This document shows, piece after piece, positions 9,801 to 24,800 of a DNA stretch of 64,000 nucleotides. Origin of the DNA: Lucinisca nassula (taxonomy: Eukaryota > Mollusca > Bivalvia > Lucinida > Lucinidae); assembly GCA_963580285.1 (NCBI GenBank), contig OY757015.1, positions 129,391,688-129,455,687 on the forward strand, written 5' to 3'. The position numbers and the translations under genes were made by a program. Numbering within the stretch: position 1 is the first letter of the stretch; each line of letters opens with the position of its first letter. Below the pieces are notes generated by a model. That model saw only the letters and a list, made by a program, of their open reading frames with translations, was not told the origin of the DNA and ran no database searches.

Positions 9801-12800
9801 ATAGATATGAACTTTCCACAGTCACAATACCATCCAAGGTGTTATTTATCTATTTATTTATTTCACTCTATTATAAGTTGTTGGGTGTTTAAGTAGTAAA
9901 TTGAGATAATGTTTAAGCTCTTTGACTTCATTGGCGAATTCTTTTAACATACCGTAAAAATTCGACTATAAGACGAGGATTTTTCCCTCCAAAATGAGTC
10001 CCAAAAATGACCCCGTCTTATAGCCGAGGTCATGGACTGCAGGCTTTTTTTCGGCAATATTCAGCGAAAACCAGACATACAGAAAAAGCAGATCGGACGG
10101 TGATTGTTAGATTGATATAAATCGCCGCCCACAAACCACCGCTACCGTTTTTTCTGCATGCCAGGGCTTCCGTTAGGCGGACATACGGCGTATCTTACAT
10201 CCTGAAATCGCTTCCGGACGCCCAAATTAAACATCAGTGGCGTCCTGCGGACTCCCGAAAATTTCTCTGTGCGGCCAAAAATCTTTACCGAGACGTATAA
10301 ACCCGCCCACTTTTAGCGGTTTGTAAAAAGTTTGCTCCGCCTTCTTAGCTGAACCGCTTTCTGTGTTTATTGAGTACTAAGGACGTCACATTTTCTGCTT
10401 GCGCGGTATTATATTGAGTCAGAATCACATGCCTCGGCACACCTTTGATTGCCATCGGTGTGTGAAAAACGTGCCGAGATGATTGCTCAGTGTTTGCATA
10501 CAATTAAACAGATTAGTAGTTGAGGATACTAATTATCTCTTTGACTATAAGTGTTTTTTTTAATCCTGTAATTTTGTTACTGTGTTTTTGTATTGTTTTT
10601 TGTCGCACATGCTATTAGCATGGCACGATATAGGCGCCCGGTTTTCCGTGCATCCGTTCGTCAAGGTTTCAACATTTGCTACCACCCTAGCGTTCCCCCT
10701 AAGGTACAAGTTAATTTCTCAAGAACTATAAGAGCTTCATTTATGATACTTGTTACAAACTTGTATCACGGGATGACAACTTACATGCAAACAACCATAT
10801 TTGACCTTGACCTACATTTCATGGGTCACTGACTTTGTAAAAAATTGCGACCACCCTAGCGTTCACCCTAAGGTTCAAGTTTATTTCTCAACAACTATAA
10901 GAGCTTCATTCATGATACTTGGTACAAACTTGAATCACGGGATGACAACTTACATGCAAGCAACCATATTTGACCTTGACCTACATTTCATGGGTCACAG
11001 ACTTTGTAAAATATTGGGACCACCCTAGCATTTACCCTAAGGTCCAAGTTTATTTCTCAAAAACTATAAGAGCTTCATTTATGATACTTGGTACAAACTT
11101 GTATCACAGGATGACAACTTAGATGCAAGCAACCATATTTGACCTTGACCTACATTTCATGGTTCACTGACTTTGTAAAATAATGTGACCACCCTAGCAT
11201 TCACCCTAATGGTCAAGTTTATATCTCAAGAACTATAAGAGATTCATTAATGATATTTGGTACAAGCTTGAATCTGGGGATGGCAATGTAAAAGCAAACG
11301 TCCACATTTGACCTTGACCTAAATTTCATGGTTCACTGACTTTGTAAAATATTGCGACCACCCTAGCGGTCACTCAAATGGTCAAATTAATTTCTCAAGA
11401 ACTATAAGAGCTTCATTAATGATACTTGGTACAAACTTGTAACTGGAGATGGAAGCTTAAATGCAAGCATCCATATTTGACCTTGACCTACATTTTATGG
11501 TTCACTATCTTTGTTAAATATTGCAACCACCCTAGCGTTCACCCTAATGGTTAAGTTCATTTCTCTAGAATTATTAGAGATTCATTAATGAGACTTAGTA
11601 CAAGCTTTCATTTAAGAATGGCAACTTTTATGCAAGCATCTATGTTTGACCTTGGCTTAGATATCATGGTTCTATGACTTTGCACCCCCACAGGCGCGGC
11701 ATAGCCTTCGGCGGAATTCTTGTTTTTCTACTTGTCTGACCCAAGTTACCATCAGGTGCTCAAACATTGTTGAAAATGCATCCTATATGATGTAACTCAA
11801 GTCATGACTTGAACCTTTCCCTTTAATTGCCTTTGATTAACAGTCATAATTATCAGTCACAGGTCGATTGTCTTAAGTTCCATAGGCAAGTCAGGGATTC
11901 AAAATGATTGGACCATAAAAACAAAGTTCCATAAGTAAGTCAGGGATTTTAAGTAATTGGAATTTCCCTTAAATTTCCAAATGCCCCCCTTTTCCAAGGT
12001 CAGTTGGCCCAAAGGGCCCCCAAACCCCAAATCCTAGATTGAAGACTGCTTCTGTCTGTCATTCTGTCTGGCCTAGTTGTTTTGCTGTGCGGTGTTACCG
12101 CTCAACGTCCTGCTGCTAGTCATTGAAGTAACGTTACATAGTAACACATCACAGCCTGTCGCAATAATTTTATTTAGCTGTAAGACCATGTGCACAATCA
12201 GTTCTACACCTCTTGTAACGTTGTGGGAATACAGCGATTACCCTGCAATCCTCCTTGATCTGCGCATATGCACGGTGTTTATTTCAGATTGAATCCTTTT
12301 CATCATGCTCCCACCCCCTCTATTTGGGGTTGCATGGGTTAAAAAATGAGGCAGGTAAACAATGTATCATTATTAAGGCTGACACGATTAATCATATACT
12401 CGATTAATTGATAGATAAATTCCACAAAAATGATTATCATTTCTACCGGTAATTATACCGCCGCAAACGAAGTTTGAAGGGGGTATATAGGAGTCAGCTT
12501 GTCGTCGTCGTCGGTCCGTTACAAAAAACTTTAACATTGCTCATAACTTCCTTATTCTTTGACCGATTTCTTTAATATTCACACACCTTGCCACTAGTAC
12601 TTAAGATTGATATACACAAACCTGACCTTGACCTTCCTCAAGGTCAAATACTTGTAAAAATTTGTCTGACAACGCATGCGGGGGTATAATTGGCGCCCGT
12701 TAGGCGGCAGCTCTAGTTTGTTTTTAATTGATTACATGTACTTAAAAGGTACAATTTACTACCCAAAGTTATGCCTAAAATAGCTAGATGAGCGGCAAAC

Positions 12801-15800
12801 ATTGCAGGCCCTGAGGAGATGCCGCATTCTGCGGCGTCTCATCTGGGTCTACACTGTTTGTTCAGGTCTGTCTGTTCAAATATACATATGGTTAAGTGCA
12901 ACATATGGTAAGAGTCATGCTCAGACAGAAAGCCAGACAGGTAAAATCTTGACAAAAACCTCGGCGATTACTAATCGATTATTGATCGCAACAGCAAGAC
13001 TGATAATCGATTATCTTTTCAGCTCCAACTAGCCAGTCCTAATCATTATACCCTGGCATACGAAGTATGCTATGGGGATATATAGTTTTCATCCTTCGTC
13101 CATCTATCTGTCTGTCCATCGGAGCGAACAAATGGTTAGTTAGGTGGCTATGATAATGGACAGAATCGATGGAATTCAATGGGATTTATTCCATTAGACA
13201 CATAAAATCGGCTTTTCTGTGGCTAAAATTAGCCACCTAAGTACTGGTATCAAGCTTGCCAAAAATAGCCACATAACTATCCATCTGAGAATTTTCGTGT
13301 GTCCGGGCAAACAAATGGATAGTTAGGTGGCTATGATATTGGACAACCAATGTAATTCAATGGGATTTATTCCATTAGACACATAAAAATTAGCCACTAA
13401 GTATCAATCCTGCCAAAGATAGCCACATAACTATCCATCTGTGAGAATGTCCGCCTTTCCATCCATCTGTTAACATTTTGGTTAAAGTTTTGTGTCAAAG
13501 TTTCTAAGAGATTGTGTCTTCTGAACCCTTTGATAGATTTAGTTGATACTTGCACTGAAGTAACATACTGGTCTAAAGATTTCATTGATGCATGTCCCAC
13601 TCCAACAGTGACCTTGAGGTCAAGGTCACAGACTTAGAAATTTTACATTTGGTTAAAGTATTATGACAAACTTTGTAGATGCCTGTATGTTCTAAACTCT
13701 AAGACAAATTCAGTTGCTACTCTCATAGATGTTGCATACCAGTCCAAAGATTTCATTGATGCATACCCCACCCTGCTGCTTCAGTAACATTGATGCCCCC
13801 ACCCCTTCAGTAACTTTGATGCCCTCACTCCTTTGGTCCATTTAAAAATTTTATGTTTGGTTTAGCTTTTACAAGCACATTTATAGATTCTTAATAGCTT
13901 CTTGACTTCTTCATTCATATTACATACAAGCTCGAAAGATATATCAGAGGGTGGCGCTGGCCAGGGGAATACATGGCCCACTGGTCGCTTGCTCTAGTTG
14001 GATATATCCTCATCTTTTGCCTTTTGCTAAATTGAATGTTTTGAAGGCATATTGAAGTATTTAAAACTTCCATGGTTAGGACTGCTCTGATTTCTTTGCT
14101 TCACCATTGCCTTTGGCTTTTACGTTATCGTAAAAATACTAAAAATTCGGACGGCTTCATGACTTGCTGTAGTTCTCCTAAAATCTCTTAATTGTAAACT
14201 TGCAATAATTATTCTTTTGTAGTTGTGCGGTCTTCACAGTGCATATTCAGGGCTGGAAAATTCTTCAGAATTTCACTAGTCCTGCATGACAAAGGGCACG
14301 TAGATTTCAGAAAATGTTTACTCATCTGCAAACATTCTTACCCCTGCGTACGAAGAAGCTCTTGGTCAATTACTATACATGTAACACTCAACAAAGACTG
14401 ATCAACATGAATGCTAAGTACTCTGATCATAGTTCATTAGTTATACATCTGGGGCCAGTTGTTCAAAATAACAATGTGATAATGTCGTTAGGTAACATGC
14501 CGTTAAAACTTTGATCATTTATTATGGAAAATATGCTAAATTTTTGCTGAAAAAATGTGAGCTGCTTTTGCGAATGCAAAAGCTGCTCACATTTTTTCAG
14601 CAAAAATACCAAGATTTTCGATTTTGTTCTTGCTAGAACAGTTAACAATTTGACCACTAACAAGCTCGTTTAGCTAACGATGCTTTTAACAACTGGCCCC
14701 TGAAACACATTTTTGTTTGACATAGCATGTATTGTCTTTCAGATTTGACAGAGCCACCACTGGGTGCCAATAATCCCCCACCTGGAGGAACTGTACCACC
14801 ACCAAGAGGAAATAACCCAGGCCTTGACGGCAACAGTCCTGGTTTAGGTGGGAATAATGCACCTTTAGGTGGAGGGAGTGAACCGTATTTCCCGGCTGGG
14901 TTCCCTGCTGGAGAGACTGGCATCCAAGACCAGTTCCAACCCTTCTCGGTGAGTTGCACATATATATTTAAACCCTGTTAATCAATTGAGTACCGGAAAC
15001 CCCAAAACGGGTAATTGGCAAACAGTGCAGACCCAGATCAGATGCTGCAGAATGTGGCGTCTGATCAGGGCCTACACTTTTTACGAAAATTTAATACATT
15101 TTGAAGAAAACAGAATCTGACACCCTAAATTTTGAAATGGACCTGCTAAATATGAAGTGGAAGATTCCAGTCAGTACACGATGGGTTAACTAACAGTTTA
15201 TGCTTTAGAAATTGGACCCCAACAATAGTGCTATAAAGAGGCTGTGGTATATAGAGGCTGTGGTGTGCCACATAGCTTCAGATAATTGTCACATAAGCAA
15301 GTCTGTGAAATGAACAACCCTCCCCCACACACACATTTAACCCTTTTTGTACCAAATGGAATCTTCCACCCTATATATATATATATGGCGGGAGCCTATT
15401 TCAAAATTTAGTGCCTGCACTGTTTGCCATATACCCATTTAGGGTTTCTGTCTTTCTGATACAAATTGGTTAATCCCACTTTATAGTGAGATAACTCGTT
15501 TACTGGAGGGTCGGGGTGGGGTTGGAGAAATTTTTCTATGTCTGCTCCAAGACATATGGCTTTTGGTACTCATTAGAACCGCCTTGATGAGGTGGTTCTA
15601 ATGAGCGCACACAACCTATGCAGTGTAAATAAGAAAAATACGAGAGATTTTATCAGTAAAGTAGCCAGTTTGGAGATGTGAAAAGTGTTGCACAGGTGTG
15701 TTACTGTAATATGCTTAGAAACATTTTTTTGATTTGAGGTTTAATGTCCCCGTCAACACTGTAAAGGACATTTTGGAGACGTTGCTTCCAGATTTGTGGG

Positions 15801-18800
15801 TCTTTTACCCGACAGTGAGATGAAATGACATCTCAAGGATTGCTGCCCAATGAAACCAATAGGGTTTATAAGCATGGACGGTCTGACTCGCACCGCTTTG
15901 CCCGGGCAGGCTTAGATCCTTTAAGTGGTTTACCAGTACTCGTGTGCGGGTCAGTTTTAGCACTGCGTGGAAGCATCATGCAGTCCATCTATTTCTTCAA
16001 GCCCTGATGGGTAGGGGCAGTCTTAGAAACATTGTTTGTGAAGGGATGACCAGGGGTCGAAATTTTCTTTCAGACACATTTGTCCTGCAGGGCATGTGTT
16101 CCCAAAAATTCACTCGTCCTTATGAAAAACTAACTTGCCCTGCTTCGCTGGAGTGAAAAAAAAAAACAAACTTAAAATAAATCATTGTTTTATTGATACA
16201 GAAAATTAGCAAAACATGTAAATTAAAATGGCTGGACCCCGACTATCGGGGCTTGAAGAAATAGATGGGCTGCATGATGCTGCCACGCAGAGCTGAAACC
16301 GACCCACACACAAGTACTGGTAAACGGCTTAGAGGATCTAAGTCTGCCCAGGCCACCCTAGCATTCACCCAAATGTTCAAGTTAATTTCTCAAGAACTAT
16401 AAGAGCTTCATTAATGATACTTGGTACAAACTTGTATCTGGAGATGGAAACTTAAATGCAAGCATCCATATTTGACCTTGACCTACATTTTATGGATCAC
16501 TGACCTTGTAAAATATTGCAACCACCCTAGCATTCACCCTAATGGTTAAGTTCATTTCTCAAGAATTATTACAGCTTAATTAATGATACTTAGTACAAGC
16601 TGGCATTTAAGAATGGCAACTTTTATGCAAACATCTATGTTTGACCTTGACCTAGATGTCAGGGTTTACTGACTTTGCGCCCCCACAGGCGCGACATAGC
16701 CTTCGGCGGAATTCTTGTTATTGGAATTCACTCCCAAAATCACATGACAGCTTCTCAATATCAGGTAAACATTTGTTTTTCTGTGTATTTTGTATGTTGT
16801 TGTTTAGATACCATATGAACCACATCATGAGAAAACGTGTTTTTCCATTCGAATACAACAAAGGTGCAGACCAGACTGTGCATACCTGCAGTCTCATCAG
16901 CACCATTATGCTTATGTCTTGGATAGTACAATGTCTCTGGTTTATATGTAAAAAAAACTTTCTAGACTCTTCCTAGTTTGTATAGCTGTGCAGACCAGTT
17001 TGTGTCTTACCTGGTTGGTAGCCCTGAAGGCAGTTTTTCTTGCGACCTGGGGCCAGTTGTTCAAAGTATCGTTAGCTTAAAGAGCTCGTTAGTGGTCATA
17101 TTGTTAACTCTTCTAGCAAGTACAATATCGAAAATTTTGGCATTTTTGCAGAAAAAATGTGAGCAGCTTTTGCATCCGCAAAAGCTGCTAACATTTTTTC
17201 AGCAAAAATTTCAACATATTTGCCATATTTAATGGTCAAAGTTTTGACGATATGTTAACTAACGACGTCGTTAGTTTTGAACAACTGGCCCCTGGTTCAT
17301 AAGATGGATTTTACTTTGGATCTTGACAAATCCTGCTGAACATGACAATCCCTACCTTTGCAAACAGTGTAGATCCAGATCAAATGGCTTCTAAGAAGCC
17401 ATCTGTGGCTTCTAAGAAGCCATCTGATCAGGATCTACACCATTTGTCATGCAGTTTTGAGTTGAGGGAATACATTATATCAAGTGATTAGATTGGTGGA
17501 TTGTCAGAAATGGTAGTGGCTAAGCTAATTTATTCAGCAGGATAAGGGCTGACAAATGGTCCTAAGCATTTTCCAATTTACGTTCTTCAATTCATTTTAT
17601 AGGGGTAAACAGATACCTACCCGAAGGTCTTCCCTATTTGTAACATAAAAATCCTAAAAAAATTGGACACCTTGAGGACTTGGTGTAATTCTCCTAAAAT
17701 TTTAACAAATTTGTTTTTAGATCCAGCAAGAAGTCCAAAAGGGGAAAATGAATTGACAAACAGTGTAGACCCTGATCAGACTGCAGTCTGATCCGGGTCT
17801 GCACTGTTTGCTTAAGCTTGTCTGTCCCAATACTTAGGATCATTAGTATGTTTACGAGCAGCAAAGGCCCTGCATAGAAACACTGAAGGATAATTTGTCT
17901 TATTTCTGTATATAAACCTATGTTATGGGTATTCATTTGAAGCAGCTCACCGAGGTGGTTCTAATGAATAGCCACAACATACGTTTTAATGGAGAATGGA
18001 CAAAAACTATCCTTCAGTTATGACCAAATACCTACCTAATCAGTTTCTATGTCTCTGGCAAGACAAGGCTTTTGTGCAAAACATTTGCAGGTTGTCTATG
18101 CAATTAGTTTCCCTTTCTCACAACCTGGCTCATTTGTTGTTTTTCTTTTTGCTTCAGAGACAAAGGCCAGTATCAAGAAACTTGCGAAATGGTAGTCTTG
18201 GAGGGTTGCCTGGCAACAGTAACCCTGGTAACCTAATGAACAACAGCCCCATCTCCCAGAACAACAACCCATTGTCTCAAGCAAACCAGCTTCCAAGTCC
18301 CTTCAACAGTTCCATGACTCCAAACAAGGCCCCCATATCCCAGAGTACTCCGCTGTCACAGCAACACATGACAAACCTGCCCCCTCAGAATGGACCAATA
18401 TCAGCTCTGAATGGACAGATGCCGCCAAACATGAAGCAATTTGTGACGGGAGGAAGTGGCTTTGACTCCAGCATAGCCAGTGATTTCTCAGCATTGAATC
18501 TCTCTGTACCCCCTTCAACAAAGGTATGCTTATAATATAATGAAAGCACTGACAGAACTGGGGCCAGTTGTTCAAAGCATTGTTAGCTTAACAAGCTCGT
18601 TAGTGGTCAAATGGAGGTCAAACAGTGGTCAAACTGTTCTAGCAAGAAAAATATCGAAAATTTTGGAATTTTGGCTGAAAAAATGTGAGCAGCTTTTGCA
18701 TCCGCAAAAGCTGCTCACATTTTTTCAGCAAAAATTTTAGCATATTTGCCATATTTAATGATCAAAGTTTTAATGGTACGTTAACTAACGACGTCGTTAG

Positions 18801-21800
18801 TTTTGAACTTCTGGCCCCAGGAGGGTTTATTGAGTGTACCATAAAAATCCTAAAACTTCAGACTTCTTGAGGACTTGCTGTAAATCTCATAAAATTTAAC
18901 AAATTTATTTCACGATCCAGTAAGGAGTCCAAAAGGTGCAGGCAGAATTGCAACCCGTGTGGACCCTGATCAGACTGCTCCTGATCGGGGTCTGCACTGT
19001 TTGCTTAGGCCGGTGTGTCCTAATACTTAGGATTAAGGTGATAGGCTGGGAAAATAGTCGTAAACTGAGACTGAAATGCTTTTGTTTAAACCTTTAATAC
19101 CAGTATTTTAAGCAAACAGTGTAGCCTCTGGCAGACATCTGAACTGGGTCTACACTGTTTGCCAATGATCCAGTACATGAGCCCTGTCCAGATCTTACTC
19201 CTACACAGTGCTGAAGAAGCAGTCTGTTCAGGGTCTACGCTGTTTGCCATTCCGTCTGCACCTTTTGGACTCCTTGCTGGATCATGAAACAAATTGTTTA
19301 GGAGAATTAGAGTCCTCAAGGTGTCCGAATTTTTAGGATTTTTACGGTAATCAGAAGAGTAAATGTACTGAACTATTAGTGGAATACTTACATGCCTCTG
19401 ATTACATTCCTTATCCTGCTGAATAATCTAATGAGCCACATCCATTTCTGACCATCAGCCAATCAGATAACATGATATAATGTTTTCGTTAAAATTCACA
19501 AACTAATTGACAAACTGTTTAGATCCTGACCAGATGGCTTCTTCAGAAGCCATCTGACCTGGACCTACACTGTTTGCAAAGGATGGGGGTTGTCATGTCC
19601 GGCAGAATAACTCATAAGGGTTCAGTACCATAGTAAAGTTTATCTCCCCAATTCCTCCTAAAATTTTCAAGCCCTTTGTTTAAAACTTGAACCATAGTAA
19701 GGATATAAGCTAACTATGTGCATAGACATCAGATAGCACTGATCATACTATTAGTGGAAGGACTACAACAGAAGCTTAGGTAGCATGCATATTTGTGTGA
19801 ATAATTAAAATGTAAAAAAAAAAGCAATGGAACATAGCCTGAGATAAGAGTGGGGTATCCACATATTATTGATCTTATTTCTGCACAAAAATGTGGTTAC
19901 TCATACAAGCAGCCCACCGAGGCGCTGCTAATGGGTACCCACAATCTGCACAAAAGCATATTGTGGATACTCATTAGAAGCACCTCACTGAGGTGCTTCT
20001 AATGTGTACCCACACTATGTTTTGCAGAAATAAGAAAAATGTCAGTACTTTTCCGATAAAAAGCGCCTTATCAGGAGCTGTTATGGAAAATACTGTGCTG
20101 CGTAACATAAAGCAATTGAAATTGCCATTTTGGCAATATAGTAATTTCTTGTGCATAATCAGTTTTTCTCAGTGGTGTCGTTTTTAAAGGAAAGTCGGGT
20201 CTGCCTCCTCTTATTAATATTTTTTGTCCGTGATTAAGTTAATTAACACGATATTGATAACAAATACCATAAACCAGTAGAAAAATGAATGGTTCCCGAG
20301 TTTGAAAGGTCTTGTTTCAGATTTATATGTCTATATATGTGGGAAGCAGTCCAGCAAGATTACTGAAAATATTCAGCAGCAAAACATGAGTCAGAAATGG
20401 TTTTGTTTGTTTGTTTGTATTGGAGTTTAACGGCCCAGTCACCACTATATTAGGTCATTTTTGAGCCGGTCAGGTTACCTATCCACACTTTTCCTGGGCA
20501 GGCTTATGCTTAAGCCGTTAACCAGTACAGTGCACATATTTGCCAGAAACTGACAACTGCCCTTCTTGAATCAGCGGAAGGGAGACAGAAATGGTTTATC
20601 AATCACAGCAATTGGAATGAAGGAAAGATGATAGGCAAATACACAAGAATACTCTGTTGATTTTGATAATTATACAGCAGTTTTAAAACAAATTTTGAAA
20701 TACCCAACCCAAAATGTATTTACCCATTTAACTGTTGAAAAATGGTGAGTAGAAATCATTGGGCCAAAAAAATTAACAAAGGCGCTGGTACCAGACCTTG
20801 AATACCGTAACTTTTTGACTGCAGGGGCCTCCATTCACTTTAGGGATTTTCCAGTTTTCCATTTCCTTTGCAGGGTGCTACCCCACAGAGTGGAAACCCA
20901 TCATTGATGACAGAATTTATTGCCAATAAACTTTCACACAGCTCCAGCTCTCCAAACTTTACAAATTTCAACATGCAGCCACCAGGACCACCACCGATGT
21001 CAACTACAAGCAGTAACCACCTTGGAGGTAAATACAGTAAAATTCCGCTATTAAGACCACCTAAAATTAAGACTAAATCTGATTTTAGAAACTTAGTTGA
21101 GCCAGCGCACGACAAAACCTACAATAAGATGTGCACCCAGGAAAGACTCAGATCAGCCTGCGCATCCATATAGTCTAACCAGAGACTTCTCTTGCTGCAT
21201 GAAGGAGCAATGGGCCCGTAGCTATCCTTAGAGCACAACACACATTTTCAGTGAGATTGTAACGAGTGCATACATGGCCCCCGCCCATCAGGGCTGGGAG
21301 AAATAGACTGGGCTTCATGATCCTTCAACACAGAGCTGAAACCGACTGCACATGAGTACTGGTAAACCATTAGAAGGTTTAAGCCTGCCTAGTGTTACGA
21401 GCCAGGCGTAGCAGAAAGAAAAAGCAAACAAGCCTTTTGGAAAAAAAATTAACAAAATTTATTTACAAGTTAACTTTAACCTGTAGAAGTAAGAAAATTA
21501 AATGTACTTAGCTCTGTTATGAAATATCCTGAATGAATCTATTTTCCTTTATCCCACAGAATCCACAGTCCGAAATGAAAAGTAATATCCTATAACAATC
21601 CAACACAGAATTTAGAAATAACTTTCCTTATAAGCCCAAACATCAAACTCCAAAGTCTGACTCAATGAGAAAAATCATGCTCTTTTATAGACCCTAAGAT
21701 TTCTCAAGAATGTTCCACAGGGTTGTGGAATAAGATGAGGTAATCTTCTAAAAATAATGCAAACCTGAACTTTCTGGAAGGTTCTGAAGTACTTTTCCTT

Positions 21801-24800
21801 GTAAACATGTTGTTTACAAAAAAGAAATTAATCTGTGACTCAGTTTTCTAGAATCTTCTATAAAAAGATTAACAAGATATTTATAGCACTATTAGGTCAC
21901 AGTGGGGTGAAAGTGGGAATCAGAAAAATAAATTCTTATGCATAACACTCCCCCTCTTCGAGGAAAAGAAAGATTTATGTAATAAAGCTTTCTTTTGCTT
22001 TAAGAATAATAAAATATTGAGCATAGCATTTAAAATTACATGTATCTACAATCCACTTTAGTAGGAAAGAAAAACACAACTCCTGACACTGCTCAAGCTC
22101 TTGAAAGGGCATCAGGGATAATATTATCTCTCCCTCTGATATGTCTTATGTCTAAATTATACTCTTGTAGCATAAGACTCCACCTGAGCAACCGCTGATT
22201 TTTGTTTTTCATTTTATGTATGAAAGTCAGTGGATTGTGATCACTGAAAACAACAATCGGTGCAGTAGTAGGGGTAAGATAAACTTCGAAATGTTGCAGA
22301 GCAAGAATCAGAGACAAGCACTCTTTCTCTATGGTAGAGTAATTTCTCTGATGCTTATTAAACTTTTTGGAAAAGTAGCAAACTGGATGATCCACACCAT
22401 TTTCATCTTCCTGCAACAAAACACTACCTGCACCTACGTCACTAGCATCTACAGCTAGCTTAAACTCCTTTTCAAAGTTTGGTGCTAAGAGAACTGGTTC
22501 ACTCTTGAGTATGGCTTTAAGTTTATCAAAAGCATTTTGGCATATTGCATTCCAATGGAATTTTGTTCTTTTGCTGAGCAAATTTGTCAAAGGCTCAGCA
22601 ATGACAGAGAAATTATTACAGAACTTTCTGTAATAACCAGCCATACCAAGAAATCGCATCAGCTGTCTTTTGCACGTGGGTTCGGGAAAATTTGAGATAG
22701 CCTCAACTTTAGCATCAATGGGTTTCACATGACCTTGACCTACAACATTACCTAGAAATGTCAAACTTGCATGGCAGAATTCACTTTTAGCAAGATTGAT
22801 TGTCAATTTGGCATTACTCAGTCTATCAAAGAATGCTCGAATAGTCCCAAGATGTTGATTCCACTGGTCGTTGTATATGATAGCATCATCGATATAAGCA
22901 CTGCAGCCTTCCAGCCCCACAATTACCATGTTTATTAAGCGCTGAAATGTTGCCGGAGAGTTTTTCGTTCCAAATGGCATGACTTTATAGTTAAATAATC
23001 CGTCTGGTGTTGTGAATGCCAAAACCTCCTTTGCTCTATCTGTGAGTGGAATTTGCCAAAATCCTTTCAGAAGGTCGAATTTCGTTATGTATTTGGCATT
23101 CCCGATGTTATCAATGCAGTCATCTATTCTTGGAATAGGAAAGCTATCTGTTTTACTTAAGGAATTAACTTTCCTAAAATCTGTACACATACGATATGTC
23201 CCATCAGGTTTTGGTACTAGAATACAAGGAGAACTCCATTCACTTTGGCTTGGTTCAATAAAGTCATTGTCTAATAGATACTGAACTTCTTCTTTAAGAT
23301 ATTTTTGTTTCACAGGATTCATCCTGTATGGGTGTTGTTTTACAGGTTTAGACCCATTTATGTCCACATCGTGAAATATTTTGTCTGTCCGTGTTGGAAT
23401 GTCAGGAAATAAGTGTTCATATTCAAAAATCAGCTGTTTCAGTTCATTCCGCTGATTTGGCTCTAGATGTGACAGTTTCTGGTCAAGATTCCGTAGAATG
23501 TCAGAATTCTGAAGTTTTGATGATGTGGGATCCGACTTCACTGAATTAATATCCTCACAGTCATTGTCACATGAATTAAGTGGAACAGAGCTAACTAGAT
23601 TGACTGATGTTAAAGATGTATTGTCCCTATCTATGTATTCCTTAAGCATGTTAATATGACATAGCTGCTTTAGCTTGCGCCTCCCAGGAGTGTTTATTAT
23701 CCCCTCGCAACAAAGTTGCGAATGGGGATATAGCATCGGTGCCGTGCGTCCGTGTGTGTGTCTGTGTGTCCGTGTGTCCGTGTGTCCGTGTTTCTGTGTG
23801 TGTGTCTGTCCGGAACCTTGTGAGCAGGATAGAAGACACAGTATTCATCCTAGAAGCCTCAAACCTTCCACAAATGTTCACCATGTACAGAGGATGAACC
23901 CTATTGAATTTCAAGGTCAGGGGTCAAAGGTCAAGGTCACAATGGACTTGACCTTGAAAACCTTGTGAGCAGGATAGAAGACACAGTATTCATCGTAGAA
24001 GCATCAAACCTTCCACAAATGTTCACCATGTACAGAGGATGAACCCTATTGAATTTCAAGGTCAGGGGTCAAAGGTCAAGGTCACAATGGACTTGACCTT
24101 GAAAACCTTGTGAGCAGGATAGACGACACAGTATTCATCGTAGAAGCATCAAACCTTCCACAAATGTTCACCATGTACAGAGGATGAACCCTATTGAATT
24201 TCAAGGTCAGAGGTCAAAGGTCAAGGTCACAATGGACTTGACCTTGAAAACCTTGTGAGCAGGATAGAAGACACAGTATTTATCGTAGAAGCATCAAACC
24301 TTCCACAAATGTTCACCATGTACAGAGGATGAACCCTATTGAATTTCAAGGTCAGGGGTCAAAGGTCAAGGTCACAATGGACTTGACCTTGAAAACCTTG
24401 TGAGCAGGATAGACGACACAGTATTCATCGTAGAAGCATCAAACCTTCCACAAATGTTCACCAAGTACAGAGGATGAACATTGAGTTTCAAGGACAGGGG
24501 TCAAAGGTCAAGGTCACAATGGACTTGACCTTGAAAACCTTGTGAGCAGGATAGACGACACAGTATTCATCGTAGAAGCATCAAACCTTCCACAAATGTT
24601 CACCAAGTACAGAGGATGAACCCTATTGAATTTCAAGGTCAGGGGTCAAAGGTCAAGGTCACAATGGACTTGACCATGAAAACCTTGTGAGCAGGATAGA
24701 CGACACAGTATTCATCGTAGAGGCATCAAACCTTCCACAAATGTTCACCATGTACAGAGGATGAACCCTATTGAATTTCAAGGTCAGGGGTCAAAGGTCA

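Noticed and set aside
10593..11028. Overlapping 75-79 aa frames of similar sequence
   Set aside because: Products of the ~168-bp tandem units of a pearl-like element, not genes.
14657..14961. Pro/Gly-rich frames on the minus strand
   Set aside because: Shadows of PAN3 exon 2 and of MITE M1.
21101..21173. Extension of PAN3 exon 4 frame past its donor
   Set aside because: Intron sequence: GTAAAT donor at 21028 and loss of PAN3 similarity. Phase 1 is needed to join exon 5.
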